From Candidatus Bathyarchaeota archaeon (GTDB lineage: Archaea; Thermoproteota; Bathyarchaeia; Bathyarchaeales; SOJC01), in NCBI GenBank assembly GCA_030608925.1, contig JAUWDF010000067.1, positions 1 to 5,451 of the forward strand: a stretch of DNA of 5,451 nucleotides, written 5' to 3'. The notes beneath the pieces were generated by a model. The model made no database searches, was not told the DNA's origin, and saw nothing but the letters and a program-made list of their open reading frames with translations. Position numbers and translations under genes: made by a program. Shown piece by piece: positions 1 to 5,451 of the stretch (the stretch's first letter is position 1; every line of letters starts with the position of its first letter).

Positions 1-73
1 CTTGGAAGGTCATGTTGAAAACAGTTCCATCTCTTTCAAAGGGGTTTTCATTTGAAGATATGGCTTCGATCCA
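1..73 (-). other. In-frame continuation of the peptidase gene beyond the TAG (partial, runs off window)
   Basis: After the TAG, the same reading frame stays open for 24 codons to the window edge (WIEAISSNENPFERDGTVFN, then MTFQ). This is the expected end of a cohesin-like domain: a W-x-A-x-S strand, a polar loop, then a G-T-V-F-x-M-T-F strand. The TAG stands directly before the Trp, where I would expect an aromatic residue such as Tyr (TGxYW). One base change from TAT or TAC would create the stop. The sequence is therefore coding by origin, and the true gene end lies outside the window. Confidence 0.7.
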
Positions 74-2575
74 CTATTCTCCTGTTGTCTGATTTACTTC
101 GTTATTCATATAATTCACAGGCTCGTACAAAACTCCCCATATGTAGACATTTCTTGGGATGTATACATCGTGGCTTATGTAGTCAACTAGGGTGGTGTTC
201 CAGTTCATTTTAAATGTTAATCCATAGAGATCAACGGGGTCAGTTAGCCTTGCACTTATCGTGAAAGTCAATCCTTCTTGTGTCTCGACGAGGGAAGGTT
301 CAATTCGAATAGCCGGAAGATTTTCGATTTTTATAATCCATCTATCTTCTCCAATAGTGCCATTCAAATCCTGGACTGTTAGTCTTATGGTAACTGTTCC
401 CGGATTTATTCCGCTGATATCCCATGTAGCTAATAAGTCGTCATCAACTTCTATTTGACCCCCGTTCTCTAGTGTGATTCCGGTAGTTAGCCAGGATAAT
501 GGATTTGTGCCTCGACCGAAATCTAATGTGTAGTTGCTGAAGGTTGATCCTTGGGCGGTTCCGTTCTTGGCTATTCCAGTCAGGTTCAATGCACCCTTGA
601 ACACGGGTGAGCTTAGTCGACTAGCTGTAGGGTATGTTTCAAAGTGAGCAGTTGGCGCTTCAATCTCAGTAACGAGGGATGTTTCCGGATCTCCTAGTAG
701 ATTCAGGTTGAAGTAAGTCCACCTATGGACGCTTGCTGAGAACTTGCTTTCTTTAGAGAGCTGCAGAGTTTTTCCAAGGTTTTGAGTAGTTTTAGTGACT
801 TGAAAGAAGGCTCTATCAAATTGCTCTCCTGGTCCTGCAGTGCTTCCTGGGAAATACCAACCATATCTCGAATTGCTTATGAAGGCAAAGGCTCCATGTG
901 GATTAAACAAGAAGTGTTCGACCACAGAGTCGCTCGCGTCGAATGCAGCAGCGTAACAGCCCACGCTGTATCCGAAGAAAAACTCATCGTTTACAATTAG
1001 AGTGTCAATCTCATTTGTGTCAAGTTCCATCATGGAATTTGTATTGGTGTGTCCATCATGGTTAACTATGTGGGTACCACTGTTGATAGCATCCAAAACA
1101 GCTGCTTGGCTGAAGGTATTATCTCTTTGGTACAATCGGCGGGTAGTATATTGGGGTATTATGTCTGCTGCCTTATCCTTGCTATTGCCTGCCCTGGTTT
1201 CTTCATCAAGGATTTCCCCCATCATCACAGCTTTCCTAAGATAGCTGTCGTCTGTGTTTGCTTCATACCACAATGTTTTGTTAACGAAGTTACCTACCTC
1301 AGTTGGAGTATTCACTGGCGCTCTTCCCACATATACTTCTGCGAAGAAGTCTGCTTCTTCACCTGCAGTTGCGTTTTCAGGACCCTCATCAAAGATTCCT
1401 TCTCCCCATACAGTGTCATTATCATTGTTCCATGACCCATCTAATCCTCCAAAATACAGGTCACATGGAATGGAATAGTCTATTGTTAGTGGGTCTGTTG
1501 AGACATAAGCATAGACGCCTTTTGTTGGAATTATCTGCACATCTCCACCCAATAGTATGTATTCAGTTTCCCAATTTTGATAGGCATCTTTAATGAAGTT
1601 TCTAATTCTAGCAGTTGTTCCGTTAAATTGAGAAGTTCCATTGCCATCTCCAAAGATACCGTTGCTGAAGTAGTTAGGGTCGTTAAGGATGTCTTCTCTC
1701 AAGACTGTTGTAGTGTTGACTCCTTTCAGGTTTTTCCAATCTACTAGTGGTTGAAACGAAGAGTTTAGTTCATTATTCGTTATGATTACGTATTGGTATG
1801 ATTCCGAAGAATTTACTAGTGTAGCTGCTTCAATATTGTTTACCATCAGATTTTCTAGAGTGTAGCTTTCAATAGCGTCCGGGTTATCAACGATTGATTT
1901 CAAAACATTCCTGTCGTCCTGTGAGCTTCTGAGAAGGGGTGAATTTTCGCCAGTTTGCCTTAATGTAATAGTTAGTGTAATAACTTCTGAGTAGGATACT
2001 CTACCAGTTCTTGGTGTGTATTGAACCGGTGTCAAGGTTAAGGAAAGAATCTTGTATCCTCTAAAGTGTTGTACTGATATCTCGGAGTAAGGTGATGTAG
2101 GATATGGATTTGATGAGCCATAAATTGAGGGGTTTGGACTATCCGTTTTTGAAGGAACAGATCCTACTGGTGTTGGGGTTTTTCCATAGTCCAAGTTGAA
2201 TTTGCCAACCAACATTTTTTGTTGATGATTCAGAATGTTTATGCTTTCAGGTTCTTTGCCTTGTGGAATAAGAATTGTCAATGTTTTCTGAGGTAGAATG
2301 GGTTCCCCAGGAGCACCATATGTGGATAAGTCAAGTATCTCAACAAGGTGTCGACCAGCTTTTTTGCGCGTGATTGGCTCAGGAAAAGTGGCTGTAACTG
2401 TGATAGAGTCATCAAGGGTAAGAACTTGTACACTTTGTTCATGTATTAAGGGTTCTGCACGAGCTTGAAGAGACGAATTGATTCCAATGTTTCTAAATGC
2501 GGAAGCGGAAAGTAATGTTGTCGCCATAAAGAAACAGATAAGAATTGCTAATATGTGTTTGAAATGCTTGCCCAT
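74..2575 (-). CDS. Secreted C25-family (gingipain-like) cysteine peptidase with C-terminal Ig-like and cohesin-like domains, ended by an in-frame TAG
   Basis: This is a predicted exported cysteine endopeptidase acting at or outside the cell surface. Residues 1-26 form a Sec-type signal peptide (basic MGKHFKH, then a hydrophobic core ending near SASA). Residues 45-205 resemble the propeptide of C25 peptidases (YGAPGEPILPQKTLTILIPQ). The catalytic domain spans about 258-635: YQYVIITN strand, YILLGGDVQIIP at 339-350, VGRAPV at 416-421, the likely catalytic His509 in NHDGH, the likely catalytic Cys540 in GYSVGC, and the closing NLNLLGDPETS. An Ig-like domain follows at about 655-750 (YTLDFGRG, LATWDISGINPGT). 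A cohesin-like domain starts near 756 (IRIEPSLVETQEG, TFKMNWNTTLVDY). The frame stops at TAG 76..74 in mid-domain, so the 833-residue product lacks the end of that domain and any membrane anchor. The start is the first Met before the signal peptide; the leader has no strong Shine-Dalgarno sequence. The peptidase assignment is firm. Target, anchoring and whether the gene is still functional are unknown. Confidence 0.88.
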   Translation of the reverse strand: MGKHFKHILAILICFFMATTLLSASAFRNIGINSSLQARAEPLIHEQSVQVLTLDDSITVTATFPEPITRKKAGRHLVEILDLSTYGAPGEPILPQKTLTILIPQGKEPESINILNHQQKMLVGKFNLDYGKTPTPVGSVPSKTDSPNPSIYGSSNPYPTSPYSEISVQHFRGYKILSLTLTPVQYTPRTGRVSYSEVITLTITLRQTGENSPLLRSSQDDRNVLKSIVDNPDAIESYTLENLMVNNIEAATLVNSSESYQYVIITNNELNSSFQPLVDWKNLKGVNTTTVLREDILNDPNYFSNGIFGDGNGTSQFNGTTARIRNFIKDAYQNWETEYILLGGDVQIIPTKGVYAYVSTDPLTIDYSIPCDLYFGGLDGSWNNDNDTVWGEGIFDEGPENATAGEEADFFAEVYVGRAPVNTPTEVGNFVNKTLWYEANTDDSYLRKAVMMGEILDEETRAGNSKDKAADIIPQYTTRRLYQRDNTFSQAAVLDAINSGTHIVNHDGHTNTNSMMELDTNEIDTLIVNDEFFFGYSVGCYAAAFDASDSVVEHFLFNPHGAFAFISNSRYGWYFPGSTAGPGEQFDRAFFQVTKTTQNLGKTLQLSKESKFSASVHRWTYFNLNLLGDPETSLVTEIEAPTAHFETYPTASRLSSPVFKGALNLTGIAKNGTAQGSTFSNYTLDFGRGTNPLSWLTTGITLENGGQIEVDDDLLATWDISGINPGTVTIRLTVQDLNGTIGEDRWIIKIENLPAIRIEPSLVETQEGLTFTISARLTDPVDLYGLTFKMNWNTTLVDYISHDVYIPRNVYIWGVLYEPVNYMNNEVNQTTGE

Positions 2576-2604
2576 TTTTCATCATGTATCAATATTGGAC
2601 GTCC

Positions 2605-2645
2605 TGATTTATTCTTTATGGAGAAAGGTTCTATTTACTAAAGGT
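2605..2645 (-). promoter_or_regulatory. Weak candidate promoter region for the C25 peptidase gene
   Basis: The 90-base gap between the NosD-like remnant and the peptidase start is AT-rich on the minus strand. It holds two TATA-like stretches, TTTAGTAAATAG (2642..2631) and ATAAAGAATAAA (2619..2608), about 55 and 32 bases upstream of the ATG. Either could serve as an archaeal TATA box. No clear BRE or Shine-Dalgarno sequence is visible, and neither candidate can be preferred from sequence alone. Confidence 0.25.
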
Positions 2646-2665
2646 AACTGCATGGTGTTCTATAG

Positions 2666-2758
2666 CTAGTTCTTTGTATAGGAATTACGCATTAACAAAG
2701 TTAACAATAAAGTAAGGCTTACTAATACCAACATCGCTGGGTGAAAGTATTCTGGAAT
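2666..2758 (-). other. PEF-CTERM-like C-terminal sorting/anchor segment of the NosD-like remnant
   Basis: The last 30 residues have three parts: a short IIIIPEYFHP motif, about 17 hydrophobic residues (AMLVLVSLTLLLTLLMR) and a short basic tail. This resembles the PEF-CTERM-type tails of archaeal surface proteins, which are proposed archaeosortase substrates, but Tyr replaces the usual Phe after IPE. It could equally be a plain C-terminal membrane anchor. No archaeosortase gene is present in the window. Confidence 0.5.
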
Positions 2759-3224
2759 TATAATTATGTCATGTTTTATGTTTTCGAACTCAAAGTATAT
2801 CCATCTGTTACTCCCATCGTCGTACAGGTGGTAGTCCCAGTAATGGGGATTACTGTCTTCGACTGTCACATTGTAGGATCCAAAGATTAATTCATGGGGG
2901 ATTCTCATTCTAATGAAGCTAAATTGTTGACTGGAACCCTCATTGAATACACGTATTCTTATTGAATTATTGTACTCAAAATATTCCAGTTCTTCAATTG
3001 TGGCATTTGAAACAATACTTAGAATCGACCCATTAGGAAGTATTGAATTCCCGATAGATCCCTAACAATGGAAAATTATCCATGTTTCCGAAAACAACTC
3101 CGTGACCAAAATCTCCTATACCATCTCTATTGGAGTCCGCTTGACTATAGTTGCTCCAATAATTCCCTTCAAACCCATTATCCCAAGCATTAGTTGAATT
3201 ACAACAAAGAGTGTCCATAAACAC

Positions 3225-3240
3225 ATGTTGGATGTTGGAT
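3225..3240. repeat. 7-bp tandem repeat at the junction of two gene fragments
   Basis: ATGTTGG occurs twice back to back (3225-3231 and 3232-3238), followed by AT, giving 16 bases of period-7 repeat. It lies where recognisable NosD-like sequence on the minus strand ends and CcdA-like sequence on the plus strand begins. Such a repeat may mark a microhomology join, or it may be chance. Confidence 0.55.
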
Positions 3241-3396
3241 ATGGCAACACCACTAATTGGAATCACAGTGGTTTTAGCTAAAACCAAAAATACAATACAT
3301 GAAAGAGTTATCAAATTTACACCTAAGCTTCAGAAACTTGCAGGTCTCATCCTTATCATCGTAGGCAGTTACCTAATCTACTATTTTTTCATATGA
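3241..3396 (+). pseudogene. C-terminal remnant of a CcdA/DsbD-type transmembrane thiol-disulfide transport protein
   Basis: This 51-codon frame begins MATPLIGITVVLAKTKNTIH, continues with a basic loop (ERVIKFTPKLQK) and ends in a clear membrane helix, LAGLILIIVGSYLIYYFFI, before TGA. The pattern of a short helix with 'TPLI', a charged loop 'TPxLQKxAG' and a last helix 'GLILIxxGxYLIYY' is that of the final two helices of CcdA/DsbD-family proteins. These move reducing power across the membrane for cytochrome c maturation or disulfide reduction. The first four helices and their redox cysteines are absent, because upstream codons in this frame are antisense to NosD-like sequence. It cannot work alone. 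It lies 100 bases upstream of cofE on the same strand. The call rests on motif recall over a short hydrophobic stretch, so another small membrane protein is possible. Confidence 0.6.
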
Positions 3397-3447
3397 AGAG
3401 GATTTTAAGCCACTGCGAACGCGCGCGGCACTCTTCATGCACAGAAT

Positions 3448-3454
3448 CTTTAAG
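3448..3454 (+). promoter_or_regulatory. TATA-like box for cofE
   Basis: CTTTAAG, in the AT-rich run AGAATCTTTAAGAATTTCG, lies 42 bases before the cofE ATG. Initiation about 22-25 bases downstream would give a leader of roughly 20 bases containing the Shine-Dalgarno sequence, which fits archaeal spacing. A similar TTTTAAG lies at 3403-3409. It could be a second upstream box for cofE or, read on the minus strand as CTTAAAA, a box facing the other way. Confidence 0.5.
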
Positions 3455-3482
3455 AATTTCGAATTACTCTTACACGAAAAGT

Positions 3483-3489
3483 AGAAGGT
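3483..3489 (+). promoter_or_regulatory. Shine-Dalgarno sequence of cofE
   Basis: AGAAGGT matches the archaeal consensus AGGAGGT at six of seven positions and is seven bases from the ATG at 3497. This supports that ATG as the start. The protein also aligns from this Met with the usual CofE N terminus (short hydrophobic strand ending in IPV). Confidence 0.65.
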
Positions 3490-3496
3490 AATCTAG

Positions 3497-4252
3497 ATGG
3501 TTGTGGAAATTATTCCCGTATTGAAGTTACCCACGATAACTGATGGAGATAACATATCCGATTTAGTATGCAAGGCAGCTGAAAAACAAGGAACTCCTAT
3601 TCAGAATAACGACATAATAGTTGTTACACACGTAGTCGTTTCCCGTGCTGAAGGTAGTGTTGTAAACCTCAATAGTGTGAAACCTTCTGACTTTGCTAAA
3701 TCAATTGCAGCAAAGAGTGAAAAAGACCCAGCTTTGGTTGAAGTTGTCTTGCAACAAGCTGAGAGCATTGTACGCATGCGTAAAGGGTGCCTAATCACAT
3801 TGACGAAACATGGATTAATCTGTGCTAATTCCGGCGTTGACAAAAGCAATGTTCCTGGAGATAGAACTGTGGCTTTACTTCCCAATGACCCAGACGATTC
3901 AGCTAAGCGAATTCGCGAAGGAATACAGAGACATGCTGGCAAAGTTGTGAGTGTTATAGTCTCTGATACTCACGGGAGACCTCTAAGAGATGGAGAAATT
4001 AATGTTGCTATAGGTGTTTCAGGTCTTGTGCCGATTAGAGATCGGAAAGGCGAAAATGATCTTTTTGGTTACGTTTTGAAAGCAAAACGCACCGCTATCG
4101 CAGATGAGCTAGCTTCAGCCGCTGAATTAGTGATGGGACAAGCTGATGAAGCAATCCCCGCAGCGATAATAAGAGGATACCCAGTTCAAGAATCTGACGA
4201 AGCTACCGCAAAAGATATGATTAGACCTCTGGAACAAGAGCTCTTTGTCTAG
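3497..4252 (+). CDS. cofE: Coenzyme F420-0:L-glutamate ligase (F420 gamma-glutamyl ligase)
   Basis: CofE is a cytosolic GTP- and divalent-metal-dependent ligase. It adds L-glutamates, the first by alpha-carboxyl amide and gamma-linked, to the lactyl side chain of F420-0, giving F420-1 and F420-2, the hydride carrier of archaeal redox metabolism. The 251-residue length matches stand-alone archaeal CofE (about 250). Visible motifs run in family order: N-terminal VVEIIPV; NDIIVVTHVVVSRAEG at 38-53; TKHGLICANSGVDKSNVPGD at 103-122; LPNDPDDSAKRIREG at 128-142; VSDTHGRPLRDGEINVAIGV at 155-174; RDRKGENDLFGYVL at 181-194; and a helical C terminus (TAIADELASAAELVMGQADE). Asp115 and Asp157 are the likely metal ligands by family pattern, which is my inference. 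The gene is intact with its own TATA-like box and Shine-Dalgarno sequence. It ends in TAG followed at once by TGA. No other F420 genes (cofC, cofD, cofG/H) are in the window, so it appears to be transcribed alone. It converges on the aminotransferase gene with a 4-base overlap. Confidence 0.96.
   Translation: MVVEIIPVLKLPTITDGDNISDLVCKAAEKQGTPIQNNDIIVVTHVVVSRAEGSVVNLNSVKPSDFAKSIAAKSEKDPALVEVVLQQAESIVRMRKGCLITLTKHGLICANSGVDKSNVPGDRTVALLPNDPDDSAKRIREGIQRHAGKVVSVIVSDTHGRPLRDGEINVAIGVSGLVPIRDRKGENDLFGYVLKAKRTAIADELASAAELVMGQADEAIPAAIIRGYPVQESDEATAKDMIRPLEQELFV
4234..4248. repeat. Imperfect inverted repeat at the shared 3' end of cofE and the aminotransferase gene
   Basis: ACAAGAGCTCTTTGT is a palindrome centred on GAGCTC with one extra T in the right arm. 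It lies just before the cofE stop and just after the aminotransferase stop, so it could fold at the 3' end of either transcript. It also encodes conserved-looking cofE codons (E-Q-E-L-F-V), so it may be incidental. Confidence 0.35.
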
Positions 4253-5451
4253 TGATTGAGTTTTTTCAAGTAACTTCCAGTTTCATCCAAAAACCTCTGC
4301 AGGTCTTCGTCACTATGAGCCTGACTTATTGCACCATTTCGGGTAGGTAAGAAGAAAACTCCATTCCTAATCAAGAATTTGTGAAAGTCGGCAAGTTTTA
4401 CCTTATCAGCTTTAAACGCAGTCTCCGCGTTTTCAACTTCTTCTTTCGTGAAATGCACCTGGAATAGGGAACCTGCAGATGTAACCTTAGCTTCAATACG
4501 ATATCGATCAAAAAGACATTCCAATTCATTTCGGACGCTATCTCCTTTTTTATTTAGGTGATTGATAATACTTCCATCCTCCAAGGTTTTAAGCATCTTT
4601 AATCCTGCACTCATCGTCGTGGGATTTGCAGTGAAAGTCCCACCATGAAATGAAAATCGAGGTCTATCGAAAATGAGTGGGTCCATTCTTTCCATGATCT
4701 CACGTGGACCCGCAATTGCACCCACGGGGAAACCTCCTCCGAGAATTTTCCCAAATATGGCGATGTCAGGTGTAACTCGGAAATATTGTTGACCACCTCC
4801 AGGTGCCAATCTAAAACCAGTGATGATTTCGTCAAAAATCAACATAGCATTTAGGTTGTTGCAGATTTCTCTCAAGCCTTTCAAAAACTCTTTCTGGGCT
4901 GGGATGCAACCTCCACCTCCAAGAACAGGTTCAACAAGAATAGCAGCGATATCCTCATCTTTGACTTTTTCCTCCAACATATCCAAGTCATTGAAGGGGG
5001 TCACGATTGTGTCTTTCTGTGCATCTTCGGCGATTCCAGCTGACTCAGCTAGATTGAAAGGTGGACTCACAGCTATATGTAAAGCGTCATATCCTCCATG
5101 CCATCCTCCTTCAAACTTTACAATTTTGCGCTTTTCCGTAAAAGTTCGCGCAAGTCTAGTCGCATACATTGCAGCTTCTGTACCTGAGGATGTAAATCGC
5201 ACCATTTGTGCACAAGGCACCATTTTCGTAACTTGCTCTGCCATTGAGATTTCAAGTTCATGACAAACACCATAATGGGTCCCATGCTCAATCTGATTCC
5301 TAACCGCTTCAACAATTTCATGTGGGCTATGACCTAGGATGTGAGTATAGTGACCCATCCAGAAATCAATGTATGAATTACCATCAACATCCTTGATTGT
5401 GCTTCCTTGAGCCCAGTCGACATAGAAAGGGTATGGCTCAAAATATCGGAT
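4249..5451 (-). CDS. hemL: Class III PLP-dependent aminotransferase, probable glutamate-1-semialdehyde 2,1-aminomutase (5' partial)
   Basis: HemL-type enzymes move the amino group of glutamate-1-semialdehyde to make 5-aminolevulinate, the C5-route precursor of heme, siroheme, cobalamin and F430. The frame is open to the window edge. An internal Met lies at 5358, but 31 upstream codons (IRYFEPYPFYVDWAQGS, then KDVDGNSYIDFW) are clearly family sequence, so the real start is outside. The visible 400 residues plus about 30 missing ones match the usual 425-435. Numbering from the Met at 5358: GHYTHILGHSP near 2-12; phosphate-binding SSGTEA at 57-62; GGWHGG at 84-89, stacking on PLP; VEPVLGGGGC at 142-151; FDEIITGFR at 175-183 with Asp176 facing the PLP ring nitrogen; and the Schiff-base Lys204 in FGKILGGGFPVGA. 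FHGGTFTANP follows, then a C-terminal small domain. Class III membership is firm. HemL is the best subfamily, but related aminotransferases share these motifs and no other tetrapyrrole genes are visible. The stop TAG overlaps the cofE stop. Confidence 0.8.
   Translation of the reverse strand: MRYFEPYPFYVDWAQGSTIKDVDGNSYIDFWMGHYTHILGHSPHEIVEAVRNQIEHGTHYGVCHELEISMAEQVTKMVPCAQMVRFTSSGTEAAMYATRLARTFTEKRKIVKFEGGWHGGYDALHIAVSPPFNLAESAGIAEDAQKDTIVTPFNDLDMLEEKVKDEDIAAILVEPVLGGGGCIPAQKEFLKGLREICNNLNAMLIFDEIITGFRLAPGGGQQYFRVTPDIAIFGKILGGGFPVGAIAGPREIMERMDPLIFDRPRFSFHGGTFTANPTTMSAGLKMLKTLEDGSIINHLNKKGDSVRNELECLFDRYRIEAKVTSAGSLFQVHFTKEEVENAETAFKADKVKLADFHKFLIRNGVFFLPTRNGAISQAHSDEDLQRFLDETGSYLKKLNH
4261..4266 (+). 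terminator. Oligo-T tract, possible cofE terminator
   Basis: Six T residues begin eight bases after the cofE TAG. Archaeal RNA polymerase can terminate at oligo-T runs on the non-template strand without a hairpin. Here the run also encodes Lys codons near the end of the opposing aminotransferase gene, so it may exist for coding reasons. Confidence 0.35.

Larger units (their letters stand above)
2666..3242 (-). pseudogene. C-terminal fragment of a NosD-like right-handed beta-helix surface protein, frameshifted, with 5' part missing
   Basis: Two minus-strand frames together read as one protein tail. The first (3242..3036) begins SNIQHVFMD and contains NAWDNGFEGNYWSNYS, then DSNRDGIGD and DNFPLLGIYREFNTS. 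This is the signature that closes the beta-helix repeats in archaeal NosD/CASH-type surface proteins. It stops at TAA 3035..3033. The next frame carries on at once with PNGSILSIVSNATIEELEYF, then SNRWIYFEFENIKHDIIIIPE and a membrane helix (HPAMLVLVSLTLLLTLL) before the basic tail RNSYTKN and TAG. Adding one base in the CC at 3037..3036 would give the continuous FNTSPNGSILSIVSNATI, so a one-base deletion or a sequencing error is the simplest explanation. The helix repeats and signal peptide are missing, and homology ends near 3242, where a CcdA-like fragment begins on the other strand. Family assignment is from motif recall. The ancestral protein was probably exported and held by the C-terminal helix. 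Its neighbour is another exported protein on the same strand 90 bases downstream. Confidence 0.7.

Noticed and set aside
1049..1435. A 128-codon plus-strand open frame opposite the peptidase gene
   Set aside because: It lies wholly antisense to the C25 catalytic domain, is Cys/Ser/His-rich without family motifs, and has no Shine-Dalgarno sequence. It is a shadow frame, as are the other plus-strand frames between 261 and 1593.
3033..3314. A minus-strand frame with a TTG start (preceded by AGGTG) that would give a 93-residue protein with a hydrophobic N terminus, like a small secreted protein
   Set aside because: The hydrophobic start (positions 3314 to about 3245) is antisense to the CcdA-like helix sequence, and only the part from about 3242 matches NosD-like tails. 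The end is a frameshift stop. A fused signal-peptide/NosD mini-gene remains a less likely alternative.
3330..3359. An ATG at 3359 on the minus strand, in frame with that hydrophobic segment but broken by TGA at 3332..3330
   Set aside because: Considered as the original start of the NosD-like gene. The plus strand here codes for a convincing CcdA-like last helix, which explains the hydrophobic antisense codons better.
3601..3942. A 113-codon minus-strand open frame opposite cofE
   Set aside because: It is antisense to conserved CofE motifs and has no recognisable domain or start signal.
4820..5263. A 147-codon plus-strand open frame opposite the aminotransferase
   Set aside because: It is antisense to conserved PLP-enzyme motifs and has shadow-type composition (Ser/Ala/Pro-rich) with no recognisable domain.
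1..5451. Searched for tRNA, rRNA, CRISPR repeats, transposase genes, terminal inverted repeats and riboswitch-like folds
   Set aside because: No tRNA-like clover-leaf, regularly spaced repeat, transposase motif or long inverted repeat was seen by eye. All long stretches are accounted for by the genes listed.

Overview
The window most likely comes from an uncultured archaeon. A stand-alone 251-residue CofE (coenzyme F420 synthesis) is the archaeal form; in actinobacteria the enzyme is normally part of the larger FbiB. The spacer before cofE has an archaeal-style TATA-like box and a short leader. The secreted proteins combine a gingipain-type C25 peptidase, a cohesin-like domain and NosD-type beta-helix tails with an 'IPE..'-plus-membrane-helix ending, a mix I associate with Asgard (Thorarchaeia-like) and Bathyarchaeia genomes. 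That lineage guess comes from protein style only.

Layout. (1) Positions 1-2575, minus strand: a secreted C25-family cysteine peptidase with signal peptide, propeptide-like region, catalytic domain, Ig-like domain and a cohesin-like domain. The open frame stops at a TAG (74-76) inside the cohesin-like domain, but the same frame continues with good domain sequence to the window edge. (2) Positions 2666-3242, minus strand: the C-terminal part of a NosD-like beta-helix surface protein, split by a probable one-base frameshift near 3036. (3) Positions 3241-3396, plus strand: the last 51 codons of a CcdA/DsbD-type membrane protein. Its missing 5' end meets the missing 5' end of the NosD fragment at about 3240, on a 7-bp tandem repeat. 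This is either a deletion/inversion scar or a chimeric assembly join. (4) Positions 3397-3496: a 100-bp spacer with the cofE promoter, a CG-alternating tract and a Shine-Dalgarno sequence. (5) Positions 3497-4252, plus strand: intact cofE. (6) Positions 4249-5451, minus strand: a HemL-like class III aminotransferase, complete at its C terminus and cut at its N terminus by the window edge. cofE and this gene converge, and their TAG stops share a CTAG palindrome.

The window splits in two. The left 3.4 kb carries secreted or membrane protein genes that all show damage (nonsense codon, frameshift, truncation). The right 2 kb carries two intact cytosolic cofactor genes: CofE adds glutamates to F420, and HemL-type enzymes make 5-aminolevulinate from glutamate-1-semialdehyde for tetrapyrroles. 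They are convergent, so they are not an operon. I found no RNA gene, CRISPR array, transposase or complete new system. The points most worth checking are the junction near 3240 and the in-frame TAG at 74-76.
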